Assembly: GCA_051294375.1 (NCBI GenBank)
Contig: CM119267.1
Span: 8,765,977 to 8,829,976, forward strand
From: Paraspadella gotoi
Taxonomy: Eukaryota; Chaetognatha
Length of the DNA: 64,000 nucleotides
Direction of reading: 5' to 3'
Part shown: positions 27,584-40,248 of the stretch, piece by piece
How positions within the stretch are numbered: position 1 is the first letter of the stretch
How the letters are laid out: each line of letters opens with the position of its first letter
Translations under genes and position numbers: made by a program
Notes under the pieces: generated by a model
What the model was told of the DNA's origin: nothing
Seen by the model: the letters and a program-made list of their open reading frames with translations, nothing else
Database searches by the model: none

Positions 27584-29045
27584 AGAAAGCAAAGAAAAAG
27601 AAGAAGAAGAAAGAAAGAAAGAAAGACAAGATAAGTAGAAATCTGCAATCGGAGAAAGAATTATAAAGAAAAGAAATGAAGAGGTAAAAATAACTATGCA
27701 ATTAATCTAATCTAGTAACCAAACAAACAAGGATTTTCTAGTTGTACTGAACAACAAATTAAACATTTTACCGTCGGGAATAGAATATTCGAAAAAGAAC
27801 AGTCTCAGTTTGTCTGAATTTTCTTCGTTATTATTATCGTAGGATCAACACATCATCATCATAATCAATCACATGATCATCATCATCATCATTTCATCAT
27901 CATCATCATCTCATCATCATCATCATCATCATCAAAAAACGACAAACGACATCTTCTAGTTTTCTCGAGGCCGGGAATTTAGGCCGGTAACCGGTAGTAG
28001 TACCTTCTCATCTCCCTTCTTCGTTCGACTATATTTCGCTATTCTCTTTCTTTTTTCTAATTTATGAAAGTGGCAGAAGCTTCTTCTAAGAATTACTTTT
28101 GGTTGGGGTTGGGGGGGGGGGGGGGGGTCGGTCAGTCAATTATTTTTATAAAGTTGTTAAAAGGATTCGAAACGTAAATTTATATAGGATTGAGCGATAT
28201 GATACGTATATTTTTCAAGATCTTATCTCTTTTTAATTCTCTTCAACCTCTCTCTCTCTCTCTCTCTCTGCTCTCTCTCCTCTCTCTCTCTCTCATCTCT
28301 TTCCTCTCTCTCGTCTCTCTCTCTCTTTTCTCTCTCTTCTCTCTCTCTCTTTTTCCTCTCTCTCTCTCTCCCTCCTCCCTCCTCTCGTGGTCTCTCTTTC
28401 TCTCTCTCTCTTCTCTCTCTCTCACTCTCTCTCTCTCATCTCTCTCTCTCTCTGCCATCGTCCTCTTCTCATCTCTCTCTCTCTCTTCTCTCTCTATTCT
28501 CCATTCTCTCGTCTCCCTCTTTCCTCTTCGAAATCGGTACACGATCTCGGAATTTAGGAGGGCGCGGGTTCTAAATTCGCCCTCGCGCGCTGCCAGCCCG
28601 CNNNNNNNNNNNNNNNNNNNNNNNNNCCGGGGTCATAGTTCAAGCGGGTCATCATCAAAACCCTCGTGAGGCGAATGTAAGGCGTCGATAAATAAGGACT
28701 GCGCGACCCTGGAAGGACTTTTGGCCGAAACGTGGCTTCTCGTGCGGGTGGTGGGCGCGGACCCCGAGGGTCGTGGGGCGTGGTTGGTTGGATGATGTGG
28801 TCAATATTTGCTTTGCTCTTTGGACCATTTGGGTCTGATTCGTTAAATCTTGCTAAAGAATTTCTCGATGGTACAAAACTTACTTCACTAAAGATTTGAT
28901 CGCGTTATGTAATCGCGAATTATCCATTCGTTAAATAAATACGCGACCTTGCCTACTAAATTTGTACTAGCAAACGTGATTTAAGGACTCGATGCCTCAT
29001 TTAAGATATTAACCTAACAAAAACCCAGCAACCCTTCAATTTTAG
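26206..29045. other. No confident gene; CT, GAAA and CAT microsatellites
   Basis: CT tracts at about 26640-26765, 27320-27410 and 28247-28510; (GAAA)n at about 27537-27625; (CAT)n at about 27853-27935; a poly-G run near 28110-28128; a 25-N gap at 28602-28626. One minus-strand frame is listed separately. Confidence 0.6.
26895..27080 (-). CDS. Candidate minus-strand small ORF or exon
   Basis: Open frame of 62 codons from ATG, beginning MTKRLAAIHDGRGIDFLIEP, with balanced composition and C/G-ending codons like those of the two confident genes. Stop TAG is at 26892-26894. No splice partners are seen, and an overlapping frame on the same strand is also open. Function unknown. Confidence 0.25.
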
Positions 29046-29179
29046 ATGCAGCGGTCAAGCGAGCCATCGGACAACCTTCGTATTTACAAAGATCTATCGG
29101 GGTCATTGAATTCGGATCGTAATTCGTCTGACGGGATGAAGAGTTCCCTTTGTGCCTCATATCGGACAAGACGAAGCAG
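29046..29179 (+). CDS. Candidate coding exon
   Basis: Acceptor CCCTTCAATTTTAG followed at once by ATG and 44 open codons (MQRSSEPSDNLRIYKDLSGS, then NSDRNSSDGMKSSL), ending AGCAG|GTTTAT. Composition is protein-like and splice signals are fair. It could be an internal exon or, less likely, a downstream exon of the gene ending at 14862 (phase 0 would fit). Confidence 0.33.
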
Positions 29180-29347
29180 GTTTATGGGCGCGATCGGTGG
29201 AGGAGGGAGTGGGCGGGGTAGGAGGGTGAGCGTCCATCCTGGGTCTATGGTGTTTGGGTTGCGACCGAAGGCGAAGTAGGGGTCGTCGGGTCGGGGTCAA
29301 GGTCGCGTTATATCCTTCTAGACGTCAAGCGCGTCTTAATTCCGATC

Positions 29348-29383
<36 letters not shown>

Positions 29384-31084
29384 CGAAAGAGCGTCGCTGA
29401 CCGAATAGGCTAAGAAGAGGGCGAAATTATTCCCGTTATTGATATTCCACTTTAAGACGAGGGCAGCATGTGCTACGACTGATACGCAGTCAAGCGGAGT
29501 TCTCAAGTCTTTCTGTTAGACAACTAGCTTTTAATTTTTTTGATCATTTGTGATTCGATTTAAGAGTTTTGCCTAAAAAAAAAAGGAAAAAATTTCCCAG
29601 GCCTATCCATTAATTCGTGGTTTAACTGGCAGACGATTCTTTCAGGGCCTTTTTTCTCTCTGTTCTTCGATTGTAAAATCGTCGTCGTTTCCTCAGTTTC
29701 GTCGTTCTCCTCGAATGTGAGATCGAGAAGCGAATTTTGTGAACTTTTATTCTTCCCCATCGGATCGTAAGTTGAGAGGCGCTTTGAATGCTTTATCGGC
29801 TTTGCAGTTAACCTCCCGCCATCTTTGTTTTTAGCCTTTTCTTGTCAAAATGTCTCCCCGCTGCCCCCTATTCGTCTTTTCTCTGGCCTTCACCCTCCCC
29901 TTATGGTTTTTTTTTTTTCTATTTGACTTTCTTTCCCTTTTAAATGCGCTTTCTGTCTACAACTAACTCCTTTAGTTTTCTATATTTAACTAACTCTGTT
30001 TTATTCTCCCGCCCGTCTATATTTATTTTCTTTTTTCCATAGGTTGTCTGTATATTTCACGCTCTGTCCCCGTTACGGTTTTAAATTTTCACCCTTTTCA
30101 CAACGTCACCCCCTAACCTTCACTGCTCTCTCCCTTTTCCTCCCGAACGTCATCACTCACCGACGGCGTCTCTTTGCCCTTTTTTTTTCCGGGCGCGCTC
30201 GAGGCCGGCAGAGCGGGCACCCCGCGGCCGACCTCGCGGCCGTGCGGAGCGGACACCCCGCGGGCCTCCAATGGAGACTTCTTGGCCTTTCAATGGCTCT
30301 CCGTCTCTGACCTTCTGGCCTTTTGGCTCGTTGCCCCCGAGTCCGCGGCTGACACTGACTTTTCTTACTCTCCTTTTACTTTTTTTTTTCCCCCCCCCCC
30401 CATTTTTTCCTTTTCTTTTTCCTTCAAGGGTCGTCGACCAAACTCGCTCATTCTTTTTTCGGTCGAAGTGACGTTGCTGTCGTTATTGCGCTGTTGTGCT
30501 TACAGCTTCAGTTAGCATAATAATATCGGTTCCAACGATTCAACGGAAAAAAACTAAAGAGAATAAAACAGGAATGAGTAAAAGAGATAGTGCTAAGTTT
30601 CCCTCCTTGCTTTACAAGATAGTTGCCCCGAAATTTTTTTTTTTTCATTCTTGATGGAGTCTTGTTAGAGACAACCTCTGTTCTCGCCCGACATGATCCC
30701 AGTCGATTCCTCCCCACGTCCCCACGTCCCCTTCCTCCCGACCCCCTTACCCTCCCTCCTTCACTCACCCCGATTCGTGACCTCACCACGCTTTCGCAGC
30801 CGCCGGCCTCCCTCTTGCCAATTTTCTTATTGAGCGTCGAAACTCTTTAACCGTCGGCAAAAACGGTTCCCCGGGGAATCAAAACCGACCGCTTCTGGGG
30901 GGCCCCCCTTCTTCCAAGCAAGGCGGCTCTGTTCCCTCTCTCCTCTCTTTCTCTCTCTTTCCTCTTTCCTCCTCCCCGTCTCTCTCTCTCTTCTTCCCCC
31001 TCTCTTCTCACTCCCTCCCCTCCTCGCTCTCTCTCTCTCTCCTCTCTCTCTTCTTCTCTTCTCTCTCTCTCTCTACCTCACACT
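29180..31084. other. No confident gene
   Basis: It holds a (GA)n tract near 29346-29385, a CpG-rich block at 30180-30265 with two CACCCCGCGG-type units, poly-T/poly-C runs near 30378-30405 and CT-rich sequence at 30930-31080 that forms the left edge of the palindrome. Confidence 0.6.
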
Positions 31085-34000
31085 GTCTCGATCCCTTTTA
31101 CTTTCCAAGTTAACACCCGAATACGTTGAAACTAGTCTGAGGCTGTCGTAATTCAACAGCTACTCCCCACTTTGTGAATGGGGCTATTAGTTTGGGGAAA
31201 CTCCCGCAGACCAATGTTCCGCGTTTCAACCATTTGCTCTCGACCTTATGAATGTTGAACCAACGCCAACGACATCAAACTGTTGCGGCACCCCGTTATT
31301 GTTGATTCGGAACAATCTCAACTGCGAGCCGGCCCCCAAAAACATGCAAACGAGACTAAGATATAAGAGAATCCGGCGCGCCAGAGAAACCTTACCTCGT
31401 TTCCTCGCGAAACCTACCCGCAATCACTCAGGCATCCATTAACCTCAAACACCTTCAATCTCTCTCCACCAAATCTTTTCTTTGCTTCTCCACCTTTATC
31501 AAAAACCTTTCCTTTCTCTCTTTCTTTCTTTCTTTCTTTCTTTCTTTTCTTCTTTTTCTTCTTCTTTCTTCTCTTTCCTTTCTTTCTTCTTTTCTTTCTC
31601 TTTCTTTCTTATCTTCTTTACTTTCTTTCCTTTATGTCATTTATTCTGTTTATGGCAAATTCCCATCGCCCATACGTCGACAAAAAAAAAAAATAATGTT
31701 GATGGGGTTAAGGGTTCAGAAAATGGTGAATGGAGGGAGTTGGAGAGAAAGGCCGCATGGAAACAGGGGGTGGGTGACAGGGGAAACAGGGTGGAGAAAG
31801 GGGAACAGGGTGGGAGAAAAATGAAGTAAGGGAGGAGAGGAAGGGGGGGTTTTAGCCGAAAGTCAAATCAAATTCTTAAATCGTCGTCGTCGCGTCGATT
31901 CCGCCCTTCATCGCTCGCGGTTGCCGGTATGCTATGGGTGATTAATGACGGTTTGAGGAGGAGAGGAGAGAGAGAGAGAAGAGAGAGAGAGGAGGAGAGA
32001 GAGAGAGAGATGAGGGGAGAGAGGCTCGATGTTTTCTTTGATTCGTGCACCCAATTAAGGTTTCATTTAGAGGCAGGACCGAAGGGAGACGAGACCGACG
32101 GGAATCCGCAACAACAATCCAATTTTCGACCCGCGGTTGGGAACGGGGGGTGGGGTGGAGGTGGTGAGGGGAGGGTTAGGGAGGGAAGAGAGATTGGGGG
32201 AGGGAAAGTGTGTGTGAGGTGAGGCGGTGAAAAGAATGGAGCAGTATCAAGCAAGTTTACGTCCGTCGGAATGCGACAGAAAACGTTTAGAAAAGTATGG
32301 ATGAGAGAAGGAGAGAGAGAGAGAGGAGAGAGATGAGAGAGAGAGAAAGAGAGAGAGAGGGTTCTCCATTTAGTGTTTTTAGGGAGAGAGCACGAAGACG
32401 CTCGAAGGCAGGTAAGGGAAGCAGAGAAGGTGGAGAGGGATCACTATTATAAGACGAGAGCTGGCCGAGAGGATAGACCGAGAGAGATGGCAAGGGGCGA
32501 AGAACTACACTCGCCACGCTTCACATCCGTTTCTTCGAAGAGGGAAGAGGTTGACGAGAGACGAATTCTGACAAAAAAAAAAAAAAAAAAAAGGAGAGAG
32601 AGAAAGGAGAGAGATTAGAGGACGAAAGAATCGAGTTGATTCCCGCCGCGTCGACCGCAAACAGAGTCACAGACAACGACCGTCGGCGCCTTTTCTCAAA
32701 CCCCGAAGATAACTTTCTTCCTTTCCTCTCGGATCTTCCATCCCCCCACTCGCCAGATCCCCGCCAACCCTCCTTTACAGCCTCGACCCTCCCCCTTCTT
32801 TTTTTCGTGGGGCCCCCGACAGGCGCCACTGTCCTGAGCTCAATTTTCAACCATGCTTTCTTTGTTGTTTTGCATTTTCGACTCGACGGGAACGTGTCGA
32901 CGACGACGACGACCCCAGACCCGACGGACCGTTAACGACGACCAGAGATGATGACGTCGACGATTTCATTTGAAGACTCGCGGCGCTTAATTTACTTTTT
33001 CCCGAAAAAAAAACTTGGCTACATTTTTCGGTAATATCTCTCCCTTCCTCGCAATCTGATATATAATTCAACTTTCCTTGACTTCAGTCTTGCCGCCCTA
33101 CCATTCCCTTCTCCCTGCTCCATCTGCTGTCTTAACCTCCTCCTCCTCCTCCTCCTCATTCCTCCTTGCGGGCTTCACACTATTTTCCTCTGAACGAAAG
33201 CAATCAGCTCTGTTGCCAACGTAATGGGTACTTGGAATTGGTTCCACGGGGAGAAGTTAGGGGGGGAGGAATAAGCGAGTCGGCGTTTGGCAGGGCAGGG
33301 GGGCAGGCGGGAGGAGAGAAGAAGAAAGGAGAGACAGTTAGCAGGGTAGGGCTTTGTAAGGGTAAACTCTGAGAGAAAGTAAAATGTGGAGGAAAGGAAT
33401 GGAAAGAGAAGCAAACTCGAGAAAAAGGACTTTGGCTTTTAAAATATATTCCGTCAGGGAAACACATGGGAATGACAAAACAATTTTAAATACTCCTTTA
33501 ACTTTCTTTAACAATAAAAACGGTTATTTTAAACTAAAGGAACATGAACAAAAGTATCTCTAATTAATAAAAATCCTATCGTACATTCATCCTCTTTTTA
33601 TAAAAAAAAAAACAAATTTTCGAAAATGTTAAAGAAAATTATGTCACATCGAGGACATTCGTGAGCTGAGAGATGAAAGTCTATTTTTTCCACAGCGGTC
33701 GAGGGATGAGGGATGAGAGAGAGAGAGAGTAGAGAGAGAGAGAGAGAGAGAGGAAGACGAGGAGGAGAGAGAGAGGAGGAGAGAGAGAGAGAGGGAGAGG
33801 AGAGGAGAGGAAGACGAGAGAGAGAGAGGAGAGAGAAATTTACAAGCTAAGGAAGGAATACGCAGCAGAAGCAAGATAAAAAGAAAACCAATTTCTTCTC
33901 AATATACTTAGTTTTCTTTTTCAAAGACTTAAGAAGATTCGATGACATTAAAATACCTTAATCTTCCCCCCCCCCCCGACCGCCCAACTTTCTCTTTCCC

Positions 34001-34231
34001 TCGAGAGCAGCGACTTTATTTGCAATCGCGCAATGCGCAATTCTCTGGCCTAAACGCGTGACTTTAAAAGGGTCGCGCGTTCGCGGCAGAATCGACTGGC
34101 GATTTAGAGGTTGTAACGTTAATTAACTTACTTAAATTGTCCTCCGTCGCGCGCGCGATTGACAGGAGTTTAACCTTTTTGGCTCGGGGAAAAGAAGGAA
34201 TTATATAGAAAGGAACTTCTGTCTCTTCTTT
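31085..34231 (+). repeat. Left arm of a ~6 kb imperfect palindrome
   Basis: Reverse-complement matches to the right arm include 31085-31230 with about 36930-37050, the CTTT tract 31518-31630 with the GAAA tract 36563-36676, 32640-33620 with 34618-35570, and 34050-34231 with 34257-34430. The segment of about 31700-32580 matches 35610-36470 in direct orientation instead, so one arm carries an internal inversion. Divergence is mostly indels. No gene is seen. Confidence 0.85.
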
Positions 34232-34256
34232 NNNNNNNNNNNNNNNNNNNNNNNNN
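34232..34256. other. Assembly gap, 25 N, at the palindrome centre
   Basis: Lies between inverted copies of AAGGAATTATATAGAAAGGAA. Confidence 0.99.
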
Positions 34257-34430
34257 GAGAGAGAGAGAGAGAGACAGAGTTCCTTTTCTATATAATTCCT
34301 TCTTTTCCCCGAGCCAAAAGGTTAACCTCTGCATCGCGCCGCGCGACGGTAGGACATTTAAGTAAGTTTAATTAACGTTTAACCTCTAAACGCGCAGTCG
34401 ATCTGCCGCGAACGCGCGACCTTTTAAAGT

Positions 34431-34617
34431 NNNNNNNNNNNNNNNNNNNNNNNNNNNNNNNNNNNNNNNNNNNNNNNNNNNNNNNNNNNNNNNNNNNNNN
34501 NNNNNNNNNNNNNNNNNNNNNNNNNNNNNNNNNNNNNNNNNNNNNNNNNNNNNNNNNNNNNNNNNNNNNNNNNNNNNNNNNNNNNNNNNNNNNNNNNNNN
34601 NNNNNNNNNNNNNNNNN
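34431..34617. other. Assembly gap, 187 N
   Basis: Run of N; the matching left-arm sequence (about 33620-34050) shows what is probably missing. Confidence 0.99.
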
Positions 34618-35570
34618 TTTTTTTTTTTTATAAAAAGAGGATGATGTACGATAGGATTTTTATTAATTATGAGATCTTTTGTTCATGTCCTTTAGTTTAA
34701 AATAACCGTTTTTATTGTTAAAGAAAGTTAAGGAGTATTAAAATTGTTTTGTCATTCCATGGTTTCCCTGACGAATATAATTTTAAAAGCCAAAGTTCCT
34801 TTTCTCGAGTTGCTTCTCTTTCATTCCTTTCCTCCACATTTTACTTTCTCTCAGAGTTTACTTACAAAGCCCTACCCTGCTCCCTGTCTCTCCTTTCCTT
34901 CTTTCTCTCCTCCCGCCTGCCCCCCCTCCAAACGCCGACTCGCTTATTCTCCCCCCCCTAAACTTCTCCCCGTGGACCAATTCCAAGTACCCATTACGTT
35001 GGCAACAGAGCTGATTGCTTTCTTCAGAGGAAAATAGTGTGAAGCCGCAGGAGGAATGGAGGAGGAGGAGGAGGAGGAGGTTAAGCAGCAGATGGAGCAG
35101 GGAGGAAGGGGGAATGGTAGGGCAAGACTGAAGTCAAGAAAGTTGATATATATATTCAGATTGCGAGGAAGGGAGAGAATATTACCGAAAAATGTAGCCA
35201 AGTTTTTTTTTTTTTCGGGAAAAAGTAAATTAGCGCCGCGAGTCTTTCATGAAATTCGTCGACGTCATCATTCTCGTCGTCGTTAACGTCGTCGTCGTCG
35301 TCGTCGTCGTCGACCCCGTCGAGTCGAAAATGCACAACAAAGAAAATGGGTTTGAAAATTGAGCTCAAGGAGCAAGTGGCGCTGTCGGGGCCACGAAAAA
35401 AGGAAGGGGGGAGGGTCGAGGCTGTAAGGAGGGTTGGCGGGGTCTGGCGAGTGGGGGATGGAAGGATGGAGAGAAAGAAGAAGTTATCTCGGGGGTTGAA
35501 AAAGGCCGACGGTCGTTGTTGTGACGTCGTTTGCGGTCGACGCGTCGGATCAACTCGATTCTTCGTCCTC

Positions 35571-35595
35571 NNNNNNNNNNNNNNNNNNNNNNNNN
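35571..35595. other. Assembly gap, 25 N
   Basis: Run of N at the edge of the re-inverted segment. Confidence 0.99.
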
Positions 35596-36562
35596 CAAAA
35601 TTTAAGGATCGGGCGTACTAGGGGAGGTCTCAGAAAATGGTGAAATCGAAAGGGAGTTCCCGGAGACGAAAGGAGCGCATCAGGGAAAACAGGGAGTGGG
35701 GGAAAACAGGGAAACAGGGGTGGGAGAAAGGGGGAAACAGGGGTGGAGAAATGAAAGGAAGGGGAGGAGAAGGGGGTGGCAGTTTTAGAGCAACGAAGTC
35801 AATCAAATTCCTCTAATAATCGATCGGTTCAGTCGTCGTCGACATCCGGCAGTTCATCGCCTCCGAGCGGTTTGCGGTTGCTATGGTTGATAATGAACGT
35901 TGGAAGAGAGAGAGAGAGAAGAGAGGAGAGAAGAGAGCAGAAGAGAGGGCAGAAGTGAGAGAGAGAGAGAGAGAGAGAGAAAGCAGAGAGGCTCGAGTTT
36001 CTTTTGATTTCGTTGCATAATGGTTTCAATTAGAGCGCAGGGACCGAAGGAGACGAAGACCGACGGGCGCAAACAACAATCCAATGCCCGAACGGCGGCA
36101 TTGGGGGAAAGCCAGTGGACGGGGGTGGTGAGGAAGGGTGGGCGACGAGAGGTTGGGAGGGGAGGGAAATGTGGGAGGATGGGCGGTGAAGAAATGGAGC
36201 ATTAAAGTATCAAGCAAAGTTTACGTCGAATGCCGACAGAAAACGTTAGCAAAAGCATGAGAGAGAGAGAGCAGGAGTAGAGAGAGAGAGACGAGAAGAG
36301 AGGAGAGAGAGTACGAGAGAGAGACGGAGCAAGAGAAGAGAGGGGGTTAAGAGGAGAGAGAGGGATTATAGGAGAGAGAGAGATGGCGGGGGAAAACCGC
36401 TCCGCCCACGTCACAACATACACTCCGTTTTCTCGAAGAGGGAAGAGGGAAGAGACGAAATCTCGACAAAAAAAAACAAAAAAAAAAGAAGAGAAGAAAA
36501 AATTTTTTTTTTTTTGTCGACGTATGGGCGATGGGAATTTGCCATAACAGAATAAAAGACAT

Positions 36563-36588
36563 AAAGAAAGAAAGTAAGAAAGAAAGAT

Positions 36589-36675
<87 letters not shown>

Positions 36676-36676
36676 G
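36563..36676. repeat. (GAAA)n microsatellite
   Basis: Over 100 bases of AAAG units. It is the inverted partner of the CTTT tract at 31518-31630. Confidence 0.95.
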
Positions 36677-37053
36677 AGAAAGGAAGGTTTTGATAAGGTG
36701 GAGAAGCAAAGAAAAGATTTGGTGAGAGAGATTGAAGGTGTTTGAGGTTATGGATGCTGAGTGATTGCGGGTAGGTTTCGCGAGGAACGAGGTAAGGTTT
36801 CTCTGGCGCCGGATTCTTATTTCTTCAGTCTCGTTTGCATGTTTTGCCGCTCGCGTTGAGATTGTTGCCGAACAATACGCCGCACCGTTGATGTCGTTGG
36901 CGTTGGTTCACTTCATAAAGTCAGATGGTTGAAACGCGACATTGGTCTGCGGTTTCCCCAACTAGCCAATCACAAAGTAGGTAGCTGTTAAATGAACACA
37001 GGAAGCCTCAGACTAGTTTTCACGGGTGTTACTGAATAAAAGATCGAGACAGT

Positions 37054-37055
<2 letters not shown>

Positions 37056-37097
<42 letters not shown>

Positions 37098-38809
37098 TTA
37101 AGGGGGTGAGTGAAATGAAGCTCGGGCCGTTAGTTTCAATGGTCGGGAAACTCCGCGTCCGATGAGACGTGAAGCTTTTTCCTTCTCGCGCGATTTGTCG
37201 CAATCTTTTGCCAAATACGCGAATTCTCAGGAATTCGCTTCGATTGAGCAGAGATGAAGGGTTGGGTGCTGGTCGGAGTGTTGTTGAGGAACGAGTCGGT
37301 TGATGGCGTTGGGGTTGAGGCAAAGGGGAGTCGTGGTTTGCTGATGGAAGTCTCTGGGGCATTATGACAGATTATTGCATTATTTTTTTATATTTTTAAA
37401 CTTTTCCAAAGTCCCTTTTCTAATTCCTGTGTATGTCCGTTATTCGATTAACTTTGATTCGGTCCGACTCTCTCATTCACAAATCCAATTAATTCAACCG
37501 ATTCCATCCAATAGATTAAACCGACTCTGCCTTGTACCCATCCAATCAAATCGATCTACTCAGCTTCGCCCATCCAATCAAGTCGATAAAACTTTATCTC
37601 TTGATTCTTTGTCCTTACTCATTTACTGCTTCTCTCCATTTTAACCATTATTACTGTTTCAACTTTTTTTTGACATTTTCCTTCTCTTTCTTTTTAAAAA
37701 AAAAAAATATTCCCTAGTTTAAAGACAGGTTTTTAAAATTAAAAAAAAAAACAAGTTTGTGCGTTTTCTTGAAACTCCATTTTGAAAGCTTTTATTTTGA
37801 TTATTTCGTGTTTTCATTCCATATTCCTTCCCATTAGTTTCTCCTTTCTCTGTTCCATCCATCCCCTCTTTTCTTTTTTCTCCCTTTCCTCCTTTTTCCT
37901 CCCTTTCCTCCTTTTTCCCTCTCGTTTTCTCTTCTCGAAACGATCGTCATTTTCGCGATTAACGACTTCACCTTTTCCACTTTCTCGTTTTTGCCAACGA
38001 AATGAATCTTCTGACCCCGTCGTTTCCGAAACTACCCATTTATTGTCGTCACTTTGTCCAAAAGTTGGCTGTTCCCTGCGTTTTCTCGGTCTTTCTTTGT
38101 CTTTCATCGGTTTTAAAGTTCGTCCGTTCTTCGGCTCATTGTTTGCTGTGCCAAGTTGATTGGAGTTTAGTCTCTGGACGTTCTCGTTCAGTGGCGTTGG
38201 CAGTTGATTGGTCAATGACCAGTAATCACTCCCGTTCGACGGTCGATAGCTGCTTTGTTCGTTAGCCTTTCGTTCCAACATTTGTTACCCTTTCAATTTC
38301 CCTCCTTCCAATTTTGCCTCTTTCATCGTTCTGATCAATGTCTTCTGTCTAATCTCTCAATCAATCTCTATCAATAGCCGCAATTTTTAGTGGATCTGGT
38401 CTCTTCTAATCGCTCCCTTGCCACTTGGCGCGAACCCTGACTGCCATCCAAGATCCTCTTCATTCTCCCCCTTGACCTCTCCTTCGGACCCCTTTCCTCT
38501 TTCTAAGTATCCACCCTTCATAATCAGTCGGCGATTATCTGGTGAAAATATCATCGCCGCCGCGAGAAGATGTTCTCTCTATGTAAATCGCCCGGAGCCA
38601 GCCTCGCCTTTCCGGCGGCCGCGTCGGCGGGCGGGGCTCGGCGAGCGTCGCGGCTCGGCGGACGTCGGAATGGCTCGGCTGCCCGCGCGACGGCGTCTGT
38701 CGCGGCGTCGTATTAGCGGCGCGACATGGGGAGGTAATTACGACGAGTCACGTGTGGAGTCGATGTTACGTGACAGTTTGTCGGAGATAGAGAGAGAGAG
38801 AGAGAGAGA

Positions 38810-38849
<40 letters not shown>

Positions 38850-39460
38850 AGGAAGAGAGAGGAGAGAGGAGTGAGAGAGAGAAAGGCCATTGGTTGCGAA
38901 AGAGAGAGAGCAGAAGCACAGTCCGTCTTTTGGTTATCGCTTTATTGGTGCGACTATGATTGCGGGAAGTTTATGCCCTTTTTTTTTCTCCGCCACGAGC
39001 GGCGATCGCTCGATGCCCCATTTTCGCTAAACTCCGCTCTCATCTCCAGCACCGACTCCCTCTCACCCTACACCCTCGACCCGCCCCCCTCCGCGGGCGA
39101 TGGCAGAGACATCTTTTTCTCCTTCATCATCGTCCATTCTCGACCGTTCCGCTTATTTTCTCGTTCCACTCGTTGAGTCATATTACTCAGCTCTCCGTCG
39201 CAGCCGTGACCGGGCGCGGCCGAGCGGCTGCGACCGACTCACTTTCCTCCGGGCTTCTTCCCTCGGATCAGACATTTTTTTTCTCTCTCGATGGTGAGTC
39301 GGGCTTCTTCCGGTCGAAATCCGAGCGGTCGGGCCCGGATTTCTCTCTCTCTCTCTCTCTCTCTTACTTTTTCTCTTGCTTTCTCGCTCTTTATTTCTTC
39401 TATATTTTTTCTCTACTTTAATTTCTAATCTTACATGTTTATTATACATAAACTAAACAT
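37056..39460. other. No confident gene; CpG-rich block at 38565-38725
   Basis: It includes (GA)n tracts at 37056-37096 and about 38787-38880, CT-rich sequence, and a CpG-dense block (38565-38725) that could be a promoter region. Open frames through it run into GA repeats and are not taken as genes. Confidence 0.55.
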
Positions 39461-39835
39461 ACATTTTTTCTATAAATATTCAACTTAATAAAATTTCTTT
39501 TTATATATTATAAATAAATATATCTCGTTATGTTGTTTTGTTCTCTTTCTTTTCTGTTTCATTTATGGTGATCAAAAGAACAACACCAGCCTCATGAACT
39601 GATTCATGATGGTGATGATGATTATGGTGATGATCTTAGAATCATCTTAGAATAAGGCGAGCCGACAATTTAATTTAATGGGAACAGCATTAAACATCCA
39701 TATCATTTTCACTATTGTGTTAAATATTTTTTTCATAAGAATTTCTTGATCATTTTTTTCTGTAATTTTTTTTTTCATTTCTTTCTGTATAGAAGAAAAG
39801 AAAATCATTGACATTTTTGTTATAATAATTTTAAA

Positions 39836-39961
39836 ATGATTAAAAAGAAACTGGCTGACAAAAAAGCAATTCCAGACAACTACTGTTTTGTATGGGCTTT
39901 TGTTTCAGCTTGCTCAACATCTGGTATAAGGCGACCTCTCAAAACAGATGGAACTAACTAA
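39836..39961 (+). CDS. Candidate 41-codon ORF in AT-rich DNA
   Basis: ATG to TAA, beginning MIKKKLADKKAIPDNYCFVW and containing Trp, Cys and Tyr. Function unknown. It lies 80 bases upstream of another protein-like fragment and may be part of an old mobile element. Confidence 0.2.
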   Translation: MIKKKLADKKAIPDNYCFVWAFVSACSTSGIRRPLKTDGTN

Positions 39962-40041
39962 TTTTCCAGACAAAACTGTGCTAGACTTTTTTTTTTAATT
40001 TGATAGTAGGTAATTCAAATGAATTTAATTAAGATGTTTAG

Positions 40042-40173
40042 AGATGTAAAAAATCTTTTGGCATTCCTGAGTGGAAAATAAGAGCAGGTTTTCTTAATAA
40101 ATTAATGGAAAAGATAAGGAAGGAAAGAGACGAGAGGATAATTTCTGGAAGAAAAATTAAAGGAATGCAATGA
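40042..40173 (+). pseudogene. Protein-like fragment, possible retroelement remnant
   Basis: After TTTAG, an open segment reads SFGIPEWKIRAGFLNKLMEK and IRKERDERIISGRK to a TGA. The pattern PxWKxRxxxKLxxxIRKE resembles, from memory only, lysine-rich linkers seen in animal retroelement proteins. It is short and isolated, so a relic is more likely than a gene. Confidence 0.22.
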
Positions 40174-40248
40174 TATTTTTTATATTTGATATTATTTTAT
40201 TAAGTAATATTAGGTAATGATTATGTTATAGTAAAGTAAGTTAAGGTT

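Larger units (their letters stand above)
34257..37055 (-). repeat. Right arm of the ~6 kb imperfect palindrome
   Basis: Inverted copy of 31085-34231, broken by gaps at 34431-34617 and 35571-35595. The portion 35596-36490 is in direct orientation relative to the left arm, and its inner edge lies at the 25-N gap and its outer edge at a poly-A/poly-T junction near 36495. Confidence 0.85.

Noticed and set aside
28556-28600. Similarity of GCGCGGGT...AAATTCGCC here to 44640-44662
   Set aside because: Only about 18 matching bases with mismatches; too short to call a dispersed repeat.
39495-39640. Minus-strand His-rich frame with a C-terminal NETEKKENKTT
   Set aside because: It begins in a CAT/ATG microsatellite and has no convincing acceptor.
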